From Chara braunii (Eukaryota > Streptophyta > Charophyceae > Charales > Characeae), in the NCBI GenBank assembly GCA_003427395.1, contig BFEA01000374.1, forward strand, positions 1,100,203 through 1,122,774: a stretch of DNA of 22,572 nucleotides, given 5' to 3'. Shown piece after piece: positions 1-8,434 of this stretch. Made by a program: the position numbers and the translations under genes. The stretch's first letter is position 1; the number at the start of each line of letters is the position of its first letter. Under the pieces are notes generated by a model. That model worked only from the letters and a program-made list of their open reading frames with translations. It did not search any database and was not told the origin of the DNA.

Positions 1-220
1 CCTGGCTTTCCTTTGTAACTAGTTGTGAGGATTCTGTGAAGCGAATTGCACTTTCAGTGTACTCTGTCATATCGCATGGTTAAGTCTTCCACTGTGTTTC
101 TCTCTCCGTGTGTGGTGTGATACTCCCATCCTCTCCCCTTCTGTGTAGGTATGGGCATACTTGGAAGTCTATGTGAGCGAGTGTTGGTCTTTTGACAACA
201 AGCAACCAGGTTCATAATAG
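1..220 (+). repeat. 5' LTR, 3' portion only
   Basis: Bases 1-194 align with 5769-5966 with about 20 substitutions and small indels. The last ~26 bases before the primer-binding site (195-220) have no partner in the 3' LTR, which is truncated there. The exact LTR end is not certain: it could be at the CA of 'gacaaca' (~200) or immediately before the PBS at 220. Confidence 0.85.
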
Positions 221-233
221 TTGGTATCGAAGC
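221..233 (+). other. Primer-binding site, initiator-Met tRNA type
   Basis: The sequence TTGGTATCGAAGC lies just inside the 5' LTR. It closely resembles the TGGTATCAGAGC site, complementary to the 3' end of initiator Met tRNA, used by most plant gypsy and copia elements. It differs by a small change after GGTATC. Its position, directly after the LTR homology, supports the call. Confidence 0.75.
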
Positions 234-1687
234 GATTCGATCCAGTTAGTAATGTAGAGATGAGTTGTAGCAACTATCATCATGTGGCGAGACACTGGAG
301 TTGAATTTCATGGCGATTTGTCATCTTCTGTGTTGGCGACAATGAGGGTGGCGGTGGCAAGTATGTGGCGAGAAGTATTAGGCAGAGGGTTTTGCACTTT
401 TGCTTAGGGTTGCACAAAAGCGAGTGGCGATTGGTACTTAGAGGCCTGGGACGCTCTGAGTAGGCTATTCATAGGGCTGGCGATTCATCTGGAACTGGCG
501 ATTTGCAAGGAAGTGACCCCCAGTGTGTTGCAATTTTGGGATTGGGTCAGGATCTCCAATTCCCAAGCAGCGCAGTGCAGGTTGGAGCATTGCTACACTG
601 AGTTTCTCAATGATTGGCTTGTGGGAGTCAAGATTCACTGAATCTTTAAATAGAAGGTTTTGTACGTGGGAACACTGGGAATCATTGGGAGAAGAAACTG
701 GCGAGATGGGTCTCAGGAGACAACCATAGCAAGGGTTTTATCCATCCCCTTCAGAGAAGTCCCCGAAGTAAGTGTGTTCCTTAGTCTACTCTATATGGCG
801 ATTCTGGGGCTATTTTTAGATTAGCAAAATTTGGCCTGTGAGTGTGTAGACATTAGAAAATCGAAATTCAGACTGTGAGACAGCCAGGGTCAATTTCTCC
901 TTCCTATCTTCTTTGACATCTGTTAACCCGGTATGACCCTCTCTCTGACTCAATTTTCATTTGTGACTGCTTTACAGTGCTGCGATTCATACTATACTAT
1001 GATTTGGATTGTTCAAGGTCATACTGTCAATGATGATGGAAATTTGAATTTTGCATTGCCATAGCTGGAGCTTGGTCAGGCTAGGGTTTGTCATAACTTT
1101 GGTTATGTTCGTCATAATTCAGTTCTGTCAGTCCCTAGTGAATCACAATTGGCAGTTCAGCCTGTGTCCGAAATCGCACTATCAGATCTGATGTTTTGAG
1201 TGAGTTACAATGAAATCTGTAAGTCGCCAAACTCTGGGTATGGCATACAGGGTCATGCAATGGTAGAGTCAGTAGGGGAAGTCTAAAAATAGTACTCCCT
1301 GTAACTCGTTACATCTTGGTTATCTCTAGACACCTGTCAAACACTAATAGTCACTCTGTCTAATTACTATCTACTACTAATCAGTCCAAGACTGCATCCT
1401 GGAAGTTATTGATACAAGATTTGCAGCAATTGCACTCAATTGATATGTTAGGGCAGTGAATGAAAAATCGCGAAATTGATTTTTGCTAAGTCTACTCCAA
1501 ACTGGCCCCTGACCCTCAAGTGGTCTGCAGAGACGGAGCACTTTCCTATTGGTACTAACCGAGTTCTTTCCTCAGTCAGGCGACAACAATTGGGCAAGTA
1601 CTCACGAGAAAACCCAATTTTGCTGACTTCCATTTTTTTTTCCTGTTGTTATTTTTATTTTTTTGTCTGTTTTGTGGGTATTCCAAA
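234..1687 (+). other. Long untranslated leader of the chromovirus
   Basis: About 1.45 kb separates the primer-binding site from the first gag-like ATG. No coding signal is seen in either strand. The first part (285-801) carries nine copies of TGGCGA. A T-rich stretch (about 1630-1670) precedes the gag start. The leader is long for a gypsy element, and part of it could be an old insertion. Confidence 0.55.
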
Positions 1688-3195
1688 ATGTCTAGCATTG
1701 AGAAGGGAGAAGCTTTTGAGGGGAAGCCTCAACTTTCTCTCTCCCCTTTGGAGGTTAAAATGCTTGCTGAGAAGGAAAAACTCCGGAAACAAGCAACAAC
1801 AGTTGAGGCTCTGAAGGAAGAGATGAAGCGCAAGGAGGAGGTAGATTAGAAGGAAGCCAAAAGAAAACTTTTGAGAAGATCAGGGTGAGTGGTTCTTCCA
1901 GTCAGTACAGTAAGGACAGGGCTGAGTCCGTCCTTCTACAGGATGATATTCACCGGTCCTTCTTTACTAACTGCGATGCAAGGATCACCAGTCTCGAGGA
2001 CGGTCACTCAACGCTTTCTAAAAAGTTGGATGACATCTTCTCCAAACTGGATCGACTCTGCACACACCTTAAGATCCCTGCCACCCTGATCATTCTTGCA
2101 CCTCCTGTTGGTCCAAAGACGGACCCCAACAATCCCCACAATCCAGACCCACATCCCCAGCCTCTACACCCAAGTCAACAGCCGCCTCACAACCCTCAAG
2201 TCCATTTGACCAGCAGCGGGCCAAGATGACCCCTCCACCCATGTTCTTTGGAGAGGACCCAAAGGTGGATGTTTCAGATTGGGTCAATGCACAACGAACC
2301 TACCTGAGTGGGTTTGAATGTGATGAGGATGTGAAGGCGAGTGTCATCCTTGCTGACTTGGAGAGGACTGCACTAAAATGGTGTACCTCCACTGGACTAG
2401 AAATGTTTGAATGAGCGCAAAGGCTGGGCGTGTCTGGTTTTCTGCAGGCTCTGAATGACCGGTTTGAAGACAAGGAGTAGGCCAGGAAGGCAACTGACAA
2501 AATTATCCGCCCGGGCCAAAAAAAGTAGGATGGCTCCTTGTCCAAATTGTACTCCACCCTTGAGAGTCTGACATTGACTCATGGGTTGGAGATGAGTGAG
2601 GAAGATCAGCTCATTCATTTCTTGAGAGCAGCGCCTGAAGAATACGAGCTTGCATTATTCTCCCAGGGCCATAATTACTGGCAGTCCTTTGGCAGAGCAG
2701 CCCTGGATCTGGAGTCCAAACTCCATGTCCAGGAAGCACCTTCTGAAGGAAGCAAAAGACCCTCCTCAAAGGGGTGAAGGAGGAAGTGTGCTCTCTTTGC
2801 TGCAAGTTTAGATTCAGAAGATGAGACAACATCCTAGAGTGGGACCCCTCCTTCTAAGACTGCCTCATCCTCTGCTACAGATCCAGCTGTTCTTGCTTTG
2901 ATGGATGCTCTGATGGGGTTAACAAAGGTTAAGGCCTCGGCCCAAAGAGCATCAACCAGCAACAAGGGGAAAGGTAAGGGACATGCTTCTTCCCCTGCGG
3001 CCAGAGAGTTCCATTACCACGAGATGTTCGATGGCCAGCTGACCCCCTTGATCCTTTCACCCTCCCCTGGCATGCACTCAGGATCCAGGAGGGAGTATGC
3101 AGAAAGGACCAAGGAGTCCGCCTGAGATGCGAGGGGAACCATTTTCTAAAAGAGTGTCCCAGCATGCCTCGCAGGCCTTCAGGCTCTAGTTCAAA
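1688..3195 (+). pseudogene. gag: gag remnant of the chromovirus
   Basis: The frame opens at ATG 1688 with a lysine/glutamate-rich coiled-coil-like stretch (VKMLAEKEKLRKQ), broken by TAG at 1847. A second piece (about 1885-2229) has a heptad-like segment followed by a proline/histidine-rich linker. From 2226 the capsid-like gag domain runs in one frame, with recognisable blocks MFFGEDPK, VSDWVNAQRTYLSGF, VILADLERTALKW and FLRAAPEEYELAL. It is broken by in-frame stops at 2412, 2478, 2526, 2775 and 2835. A degenerate zinc knuckle, ending in CEGNHFLKECP at 3128-3160, lies in another frame. There are at least two frameshifts and six stops. The order of domains matches gypsy Gag; function is lost. 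Confidence 0.88.
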
Positions 3196-3213
3196 AAACT
3201 AGAGGGGGGAGAG

Positions 3214-3660
3214 GTGGAAGCAGCAGCTCCTTCCATCAGTGTTGATTCATCTTCTGATGAAGATGGATCTTCACCCTCTCTACCTGATTCTTTCTATGGA
3301 ATTGCAGCATTTGGGTACTTCACTTACGAGGACACTGATCTGAATGAGATGTGGGAGGAGGATGAATCTCAGGTGCTTGTTGATCTTTTCCTGTCCTTGC
3401 AGGAGAAGAAGAAGCATAGGCCATATCTCATCTAACTTCGACCCTCCATCATGGGAGCTAGGTTCAAAGGGCTCTTAGACTGTGGGGCTACTCGCAACTT
3501 CGTCTCCCAAGACAGTCAGCAAGCTGCACTTGGACCAGAGACTGGTAAAGCTGCGACAACCAATTGACGTTCGCATAGGGGACTCATTTTTAGTCTTTGT
3601 TCCTGAGCTCAGGATATCGTTAGAGACCCTGACCAACAAAGGCTGGATACGTCCCAACAC
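3214..3660 (+). pseudogene. Retropepsin (aspartic protease) remnant
   Basis: After an acidic linker (SSSDEDGSSPSLPD) the frame hits TAA at 3433 and continues in the same frame into GLLDCGATRNFVSQ (3469-3510). This is the active-site motif of the retropepsin family in gypsy elements, with the catalytic Asp at 3478-3480. A frameshift near 3510-3540 moves the rest into the next frame, where KLRQPIDVRIGDS is the usual downstream strand region. Gypsy protease normally lies between gag and RT, as here. It is disabled by the stop and the frameshift. Confidence 0.85.
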
Positions 3661-3722
3661 ATCTGAATTTACCGGTTTTCTTTGTTCCAAAGGGAAATGG
3701 TGAGTTCAGAATGTGTGTGCAG
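3600..3722 (+). pseudogene. Reverse transcriptase stub (N-terminal end only)
   Basis: The segment reads LTNKGWIRPNTSEF in one frame, then FVPKGNGEFRMCV in another. These match the start of gypsy RT, the region of the LL.KGWIRPS.SP and VLFVPKK.G.FRMC blocks. Right after FRMCV the text switches to integrase. The whole palm with its YxDD site, the thumb, RNase H and the integrase zinc domain are absent, a loss of roughly 1.5-2 kb compared with normal elements. Confidence 0.8.
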
Positions 3723-3723
3723 G

Positions 3724-4500
3724 CGTGGTATGGGTCAGGTTATGGTTTGCATGGACAGGTTCTCCAAGTATGCAGAATTCATGCCTTTGCCAGGACAAGC
3801 CAGAGTCCCTGCCGTCAAGGTGGCAATTGCTAACAGGTGGGTCACACGCCATGGACCACCCACCTCCATTGTCAGTGATCGAGATCCCCGCTTTTGCAGC
3901 CATGAGTGGTAGTCGTACTGTAAGGACTACCTTCATTCACGCTTGGACCTGACGTTTGGTCGTCGTCCTGAAGCCAATCGAGAGGTTGAAGTGACGAACC
4001 AGATTCTGTCTTAGCTGTGTCTTGTGATCATCCCAAATCAGCAGGACTGGGATTTGCATCTGAGTCGTGCAGAAGTAGTGTACAACACATCTGTCCACTC
4101 CTCCACTGGTTTCACACCCTACAGGTTACACTTGGGCCGTGAACCTCGACAGCCTCTCGATGATATGATCGGCAAGGCTACCCCTACACTGACGCTTGAT
4201 ATCGCAGAGTTCACTAGACGTTATTATGTGGATATAGAGCGCACCCGTGCCAACCTGCTCAAAGTCCAAAAGGCTATGATTCAGCAGGCTAATAGGCATG
4301 GCCGCCCGTCTACTATTCTCACAGGTGACTAGGTTTGGGTGCTCAGTTCTGAGCTATCACGTGAGGAGGACGTTTCACCTAAGCTGTTGTCGTGATACAT
4401 GGGTCCATGGCAGGTCTTAGATACAGTGGGAGCTGATCCTTTCCGACCATCATACACTGTTGACGTCCCTCTGCATCTACAAACCTATCCGGATTCGTGC
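3724..4500 (+). pseudogene. Integrase core and C-terminal remnant
   Basis: The frame starts abruptly inside the DDE core: MDRFSKYAEFMPLP, then WVTRHGPPTSIVSDRDPRF, which carries the second catalytic Asp, and later REVEVTNQIL, near the catalytic Glu. The HHCC zinc domain and the first Asp are lost in the internal deletion. The C-terminal part holds VVYNTSVHSSTGFTPYRLHLG and MGPWQVLDTVG, typical of the end of gypsy integrase. TAG at 3910, TAG at 4012, TAG at 4330, a TGA near 4394 and a frameshift near 4490 break it. The residues after 4490 (ASKLLPFTEVDAF) join it to the chromodomain. Confidence 0.87.
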
Positions 4501-4783
4501 ATCTAAGTTGTTGCCTTTTACCGAAGTTGATGCATTTGTGCACAGACCCCCTGAATACGGTCCACCGATCCATGGCAAGGGATATGAGGTGGAATTGATT
4601 GAGGATGAGATGGGCACAGGCCCAGACATGCAGTATCTTGTGAAATTCTTGTACCAGCCTCACACTGAAGATCGCTGGTTTACATGCAGGGAACTCCTCA
4701 AGAGAGCAAAGTTCGTTGTCCTCAAGTGTGAGGCAGCTAAGAGGGGACAGTGCCCTCGACGCTCTGCGCGCCTGCACTCCTAG
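4490..4783 (+). pseudogene. Chromodomain at the integrase C-terminus
   Basis: This frame reads through the linker PPEYGPPIHGKG into YEVELIEDEMG, QYLVKFLYQP and EDRWFTCRELL. These are the three blocks of a chromodomain (first strand, central aromatic strand, C-terminal helix). Chromoviral integrases use this module to target chromatin. The frame is open for this stretch but sits one frame away from integrase, so it was once part of one polyprotein. It ends at TAG 4781, just before the polypurine tract. Confidence 0.85.
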
Positions 4784-4801
4784 CTCAGAGGTTCTCGCTC
4801 T

Positions 4802-4810
4802 GGGGGAGGG
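4802..4810 (+). other. Polypurine tract
   Basis: GGGGGAGGG lies 18 bases after the pol stop and before LTR-like sequence. This is the expected place and composition for the plus-strand primer of an LTR retrotransposon. Confidence 0.7.
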
Positions 4811-5966
4811 TAGGTCTGCAATGACTTGCTGATTCTGCAGCCGCTCAGAGGTTGTAACATACGTAGGTTAGATTTGTTATTTTCTTTGGCTGAGTGCTAG
4901 CCGAGATATTTGACTGTGAGGAAAGTTCGTGAGGGACATATCTGTAAAATTGGGAAAGTTGCAGGCCCAGACTAACTCTAATTTCCTAATGCCACCCTAA
5001 CTGCGATTAGCAGGCGCGGGCTATCACTAGGACAGACCCGCTGCGAGGCCTATGCAGTTAGACGGTTGTTGTAGCCTATAGCCAGGTAGGGGAAGGCCGT
5101 AGAGGCCGAAACAAAACCAGTACCAGTCGGTCCAGTTAGTCCGGTCTAGGTCGAGTCTAGGCTAGGGTAGTTCTATTAATAGATTGTAGGAGTTTGTTCA
5201 CGGCTTTTGGCAGTTGGTACCATGCACATGGCAACGACACAATGCGGGAACTGGAGTGATGACAATTTCAGCATTGGGGGAGACAGACATGGTCGGACCT
5301 GCGAAGCGTCGTCCATAGCTGGGACCCGCGCTGTGCATTGACAGCATGTGAGGCCGTTTAGAGGTCCGGGCTATTTGAAGTCTGCTGGAGGCAAAAGAAG
5401 TTGGTGCCCTGCTGAACCCTCCTCAAGAATAGGGTATCAGGGAGTGGCGTTGCAGCCATAGCTGCAACTTTCATCGTCAGAGCCTATGTCGCTGGTCTTC
5501 TTCTTCATCCTCTGAGAGGCGCTTGGCCTCAGAGGCCTTTTTCATGTTGGCGCTTCCCTCTGGAGGCAGTATCTGGGTGGCGTTTGTTGTTTCAAGGACT
5601 CAAGGGTAGTGCAGTTATTCAGGGTTGGGGGAAGAAGCACTACTGGTTTCTGAGCAGCGCACCATGGTTCTGGGGCAATTCTTACAAAAAGATGTTATGA
5701 ATTTAATAGACAGTATTGCTACTGTGTGTGGACTATCTTTGCTTCATTGCTTTTCTGGATGTGATCTACTCGACTTTCCTTTGTGACTGGTTGTGAGGAT
5801 TCTGTGGAGCGAATTGCACTTTCAATGTACTCTGTCATATCGCATGGTTAAGTCTTCCACTATGTTTCTCTCTCCCTATGTGGTGTGATACTCCCATCCT
5901 TTCCCCTTCCTTCTTTGTATGTATGGGCATACCTGGAAGTTTACGTGAGGGAGTGTTGGTCTTTTG
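4811..5966 (+). repeat. 3' LTR, missing its last bases
   Basis: Bases 5769-5966 pair with window bases 1-194, so this is the 3' LTR. Its upstream part has no partner in the window because the 5' LTR is cut off, so the start is placed after the polypurine tract by inference; a start near TGTAACATACG (~4853) is also possible. The copy stops at 5966, about 25-30 bases short of where the 5' LTR ends, and joins a fragment of another element. No coding signal is seen. Confidence 0.7.
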
Positions 5967-6238
5967 TCGCTGTGGTTGTCCCCTTTGTCCTGAGTGGTAG
6001 ACATCTTCAACTAAGATTTTGTCAATATCATACCTACCATCCATATCAGGCAGGATCATTGATTGCAATCTCTATAAGCTCGTCCCTTGTAAACCATCAA
6101 TCTTCTTCAAGTGCTTGGTATGCGAATCTAATTGTGTACCGTCGTTGTGGTTGTCCCCTTCGTCCTGAGTGGTAGACATCTTCAACTAAGATTCTGTCAA
6201 TATTATACCTACCATCCATATCAGGCAGGATCATTGAT
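5966..6238. repeat. 98-bp direct duplication inside the chromovirus scrap
   Basis: Bases 5966-6063 and 6141-6238 are about 95% identical, with a 77-bp unrelated spacer. Both copies encode DMDGRYxIDxILVEDVYHSG on the minus strand. The left edge of the first copy is exactly where the 3' LTR of the first element stops. Confidence 0.85.
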
Positions 6239-6441
6239 CTCCGTGACGGGAAGCCATCAATTTTCGTATAGGGGAGTAGCTTGGACGCATGGAAAACGGC
6301 ATTAGTGTGCAGATGCAGTGAAATCTCTGTTGTGTAGGAGGGACCATATGCATCCCCAACGGCGTCGAGAGCTTGCCAAGGTCCTCTATAAGTTGGCAAC
6401 AACTTTTGTGGTACTACATAGTACGCCATCATGAAGACCGC
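5966..6441 (-). pseudogene. Second chromovirus fragment: integrase C-terminus and chromodomain
   Basis: On the minus strand, reading from ~6432 down, are KLLPTYRGPWQALDAVGDAYG and VFHASKLLPYTKIDGF, the integrase C-terminal blocks, followed by YNIDRILVEDVYHSG and YTIRFAYQALEED, a chromodomain. It resembles but is not identical to the chromodomain at 4490-4783, so it comes from a different subfamily. It has no LTR, gag, protease or RT nearby. Part of its chromodomain is present twice (5966-6063 and 6141-6238). It is an orphan scrap, abutting the truncated 3' LTR. Confidence 0.8.
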
Positions 6442-6629
6442 TTGCGTACGCTTGCATTGCGAGTCGATATGAGTTAGCCCTGTGTCCGCGCGCTTTTATA
6501 CCAAGTCTCGCGCGCGACGCCTATTCGATTTCCGCATCGGAGAGTTGTGGGATGGCTACTAAGGGACTAGGAGTGTTGTCGCGTTGTTTGTTCTGTGTCG
6601 TTCTGTATATGTATGTGTATGTGTGTGCG
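6442..6629. other. Gap without a gene; TATG/TG-rich microsatellite
   Basis: No coding signal is visible. A GCGCGC block occurs twice around an AT-rich spacer (6488-6513), and a TATG/TGTG microsatellite occupies about 6606-6628, next to the start of the repeat at 6630. Confidence 0.5.
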
Positions 6630-7107
6630 TTTTTACTTTTATGTTCTTTAGAGTGGTGTACGTGTGGTGTGGGGGATGCGTCCTAGTCGACCGACGACGA
6701 GTCACGCTTGGGACATCAGCCCCCCAAGGCGTCGGTTCACGTGCGGGTCCGATAGAGGCGTAATACCGCGCGTACCTCCTATGCTACAGCGAACGAGAAA
6801 CGCCCTCGGCTGGTCCACCTCTGCGATTGCAGTTGATTAGCTTTCGTATTGTGGACTGGTAGCTCGGCAGGGATATACCCACCGAAGGGAGGTGACAACA
6901 CCCGTAAGGTGGAGGTAAGTCGTGCCTCGCGTAGGCCGTATCCTGTCATAGGGGCTCGCGAGAGGTATGGCTGGCGCACTCGGCTGGAGCGGCTTGCGGA
7001 AGCTTCATATGTATTCGCGACGAGGATCAGACCGACTCCTGCGTGACACGGCTGGGAGGGGCCCGTGCTGCCTTGTGCGGTTCCGGACCGATGCGCTCGA
7101 CAACGTC
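6630..7107 (+). repeat. Inverted-repeat pair, left copy
   Basis: This GC-rich block is the reverse complement of 10107-10580, with long exact runs and overall identity around 85-90% by eye. Shared landmarks include CCTAGTCGACCGACGACGAG, GACTGGTAGCTCGGC, CACCGAAGGGAGGTGAC and GCTCGCGAGAGGTATGGCTG. Both copies leave similar open frames (WTGSSAGI.PPKGGD), but the differences between them fall on all codon positions, so it does not look like a protein. I do not recognise the family. Confidence 0.85.
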
Positions 7108-7120
7108 CGCACAAACAGCT

Positions 7121-7388
7121 CGCGAACATGTTCGGGCGAAGGTAATTTTTTTTTTGTAAAAAAAATAAATAATTATAAAATTAGTTTTTTCAGTTTTTGA
7201 TTGTTAACTCGTGATTAGCTACGAATTTGAACATGACTCCAAGGCAAACGTTGCTTGTATTAATATTTTACATAACATATATTGTTTTTAGATTTTTCTG
7301 AAACTGTTTGTTTTTTTTTTAAATATTTTTTATGTTCGCGTTCAGAGGGTTTTGGGCGCTTGTTCGCGTTCGGGCGAACATGTTCGCG
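7121..7388. mobile_element. Possible MITE-like element with palindromic ends
   Basis: The 12-base palindrome CGAACATGTTCG occurs at 7123-7134 and again at 7375-7386. The left end reads CGCGAACATGTTCGGGCGAA; the right end, reverse-complemented, reads CGCGAACATGTTCGCCCGAA. This gives inverted ends of about 14 bases. The ~240 bases between are very AT-rich with T and A runs. The size, the AT-rich core and the inverted ends suggest a miniature inverted-repeat element. No clear target-site duplication was found, so it could instead be part of a larger repeat. Confidence 0.35.
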
Positions 7389-7414
7389 TTCGCCTCCGAA
7401 CGAGAACACGGTGA

Positions 7415-7583
7415 TACACAGCTCTACATCTAGATGTAGTATGTCCCATCTGTGCCTGCGGGCGCTATAGCGAATTTGCACTTAACTGCGATGGTGAATG
7501 CCCCACAATCGTCATGGCCTGCAACCGGCATGCCCTCTGTCGTGCATGCTTCAGAGGTTTGGTTAATGCTAGCCACCCTGAGG
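7415..7583 (+). pseudogene. Possible exon: N-terminal part of a RING finger
   Basis: In this short frame I see VVCPICACGRYSEF, with CPIC at 7442-7453, then CNRHALCRACF, with Cys 7520, His 7529, Cys 7538 and Cys 7547. The spacing C-x2-H-x2-C-x2-C matches the middle of a C3HC4 RING finger, and CPIC matches its first Cys pair. The final Cys pair is absent before TGA at 7604. A possible splice donor (GT at 7584) would join it in frame to the segment at 7815. There is no start codon upstream (a TGA lies at 7412). The reading rests on Cys/His spacing alone. It is probably a captured or decayed gene fragment. Confidence 0.4.
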
Positions 7584-7814
7584 GTGAAAATGAGAATGAA
7601 AAATGAAGAAGTGCATGTGCGCTAAAAAAGCGAACGTGGTAGACTATTCACCAGAACTGCGAAACTGTGAAAGAAAGAAGAATGTAGTAAAAGAAAGAAG
7701 ATATTTGTGTCAACTTTTTTTTTTTTTTTCTCCCTCTGCCTATCAGTTTTCCTTTTCAGCTCCTCTCTTCCTTATGTTTAACACCTCTTCCTTCACTCAA
7801 CCTCTTTCCCATAG

Positions 7815-7936
7815 TGTGCAAGTGGGCTGGTATGGCATACGGGGATGGGGGCAGCTTGCGTTCAACTTCATCAACGTGGCGAGCCTTGTACGTTAGAGGC
7901 ACGGTGGAGGAGGCGTTAAGAAGACTGAGAAACTGA
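7815..7936 (+). pseudogene. Possible terminal exon ending RGTVEEALRRLRN
   Basis: A pyrimidine-rich tract and CCCATAG (AG at 7813-7814) precede this segment. Joined after the possible donor at 7583/7584, the frame stays open and reads VCKWAGMAYGDGG, then TWRALYVRGTVEEALRRLRN and TGA at 7934. The 'RGTVEE' ending resembles the segment just after motif VI in SNF2-type helicases, including the RING-containing SHPRH/RAD5 types, where 'V.R...RGTVEE' is common. The helicase core that should lie between the RING and this segment is missing, so if the reading is right this is a deleted remnant. Resemblance is by eye only. Confidence 0.3.
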
Positions 7937-8434
7937 ATGATTTGCATGTGTCTTGTTTTTATTTTTATCCTTTGTTCAATGTAATTTCTTTTTGTAAAAC
8001 ACTGAAAGAAATAAGAATACAGTGAAACAAAGAATAAGAGGACACTCAACAAGTGAGATGAGGGACGGGATTTTTTTGCGCTAGCGCTGTGCGGTCGGCG
8101 CTTCAGGGGTGCCTACACCTGCGTCATAGCCAGCCGCATGTCCGCGTGCCCACGCGCGGTCGCCAACGCGCACAGTGCCTAGAGCACATGCGCGAAGGCC
8201 CACTGCGCACACGTGCGCGCCCGTGTCTCATTGTCCTCCGAGAGTGAACGTGAAGTTGTGACACCAGCATAGCACGGCTCCATCCCGCAATTTTCGACGA
8301 GGGCAAAGCGCCCGGATGAGAGTATCCAGCGAAGGACGTTTCCATCATTTTTAGAGTATCAATGCCCAGAACTGACGACGAGCACTCCAAAATCAGCGAC
8401 GGTAAAGAAGGCCACGACGTCTATACTAACTCCG
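7937..8434. other. No gene seen; AT-rich then CpG-rich
   Basis: Bases 7937-8070 are AT-rich. From 8078 the sequence becomes rich in CG and in short palindromes, such as GCGCTAGCGC at 8078-8087. No frame has convincing coding character. Confidence 0.5.

Larger units (their letters stand above)
1..5966 (+). mobile_element. Decayed Ty3/gypsy chromovirus (LTR retrotransposon)
   Basis: The order LTR, primer-binding site, gag, protease, RT stub, integrase, chromodomain, polypurine tract, LTR is seen directly. The chromodomain after integrase places it among the chromoviruses. Bases 1-194 match 5769-5966 at roughly 90% by eye, so the two LTRs have diverged and the insertion is not recent. Every protein region carries stops or frameshifts, and most of RT, all of RNase H and the start of integrase are missing, so the copy cannot move by itself. 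The left end runs off the window. The right end is cut where another element begins at 5966, so no target-site duplication can be read. Confidence 0.92.

Noticed and set aside
6849-7046. Possible conserved protein in the inverted-repeat copies (WTGSSAGI.PPKGGD)
   Set aside because: Differences between the two copies do not favour third codon positions and include several amino-acid changes, so I treat it as noncoding repeat.
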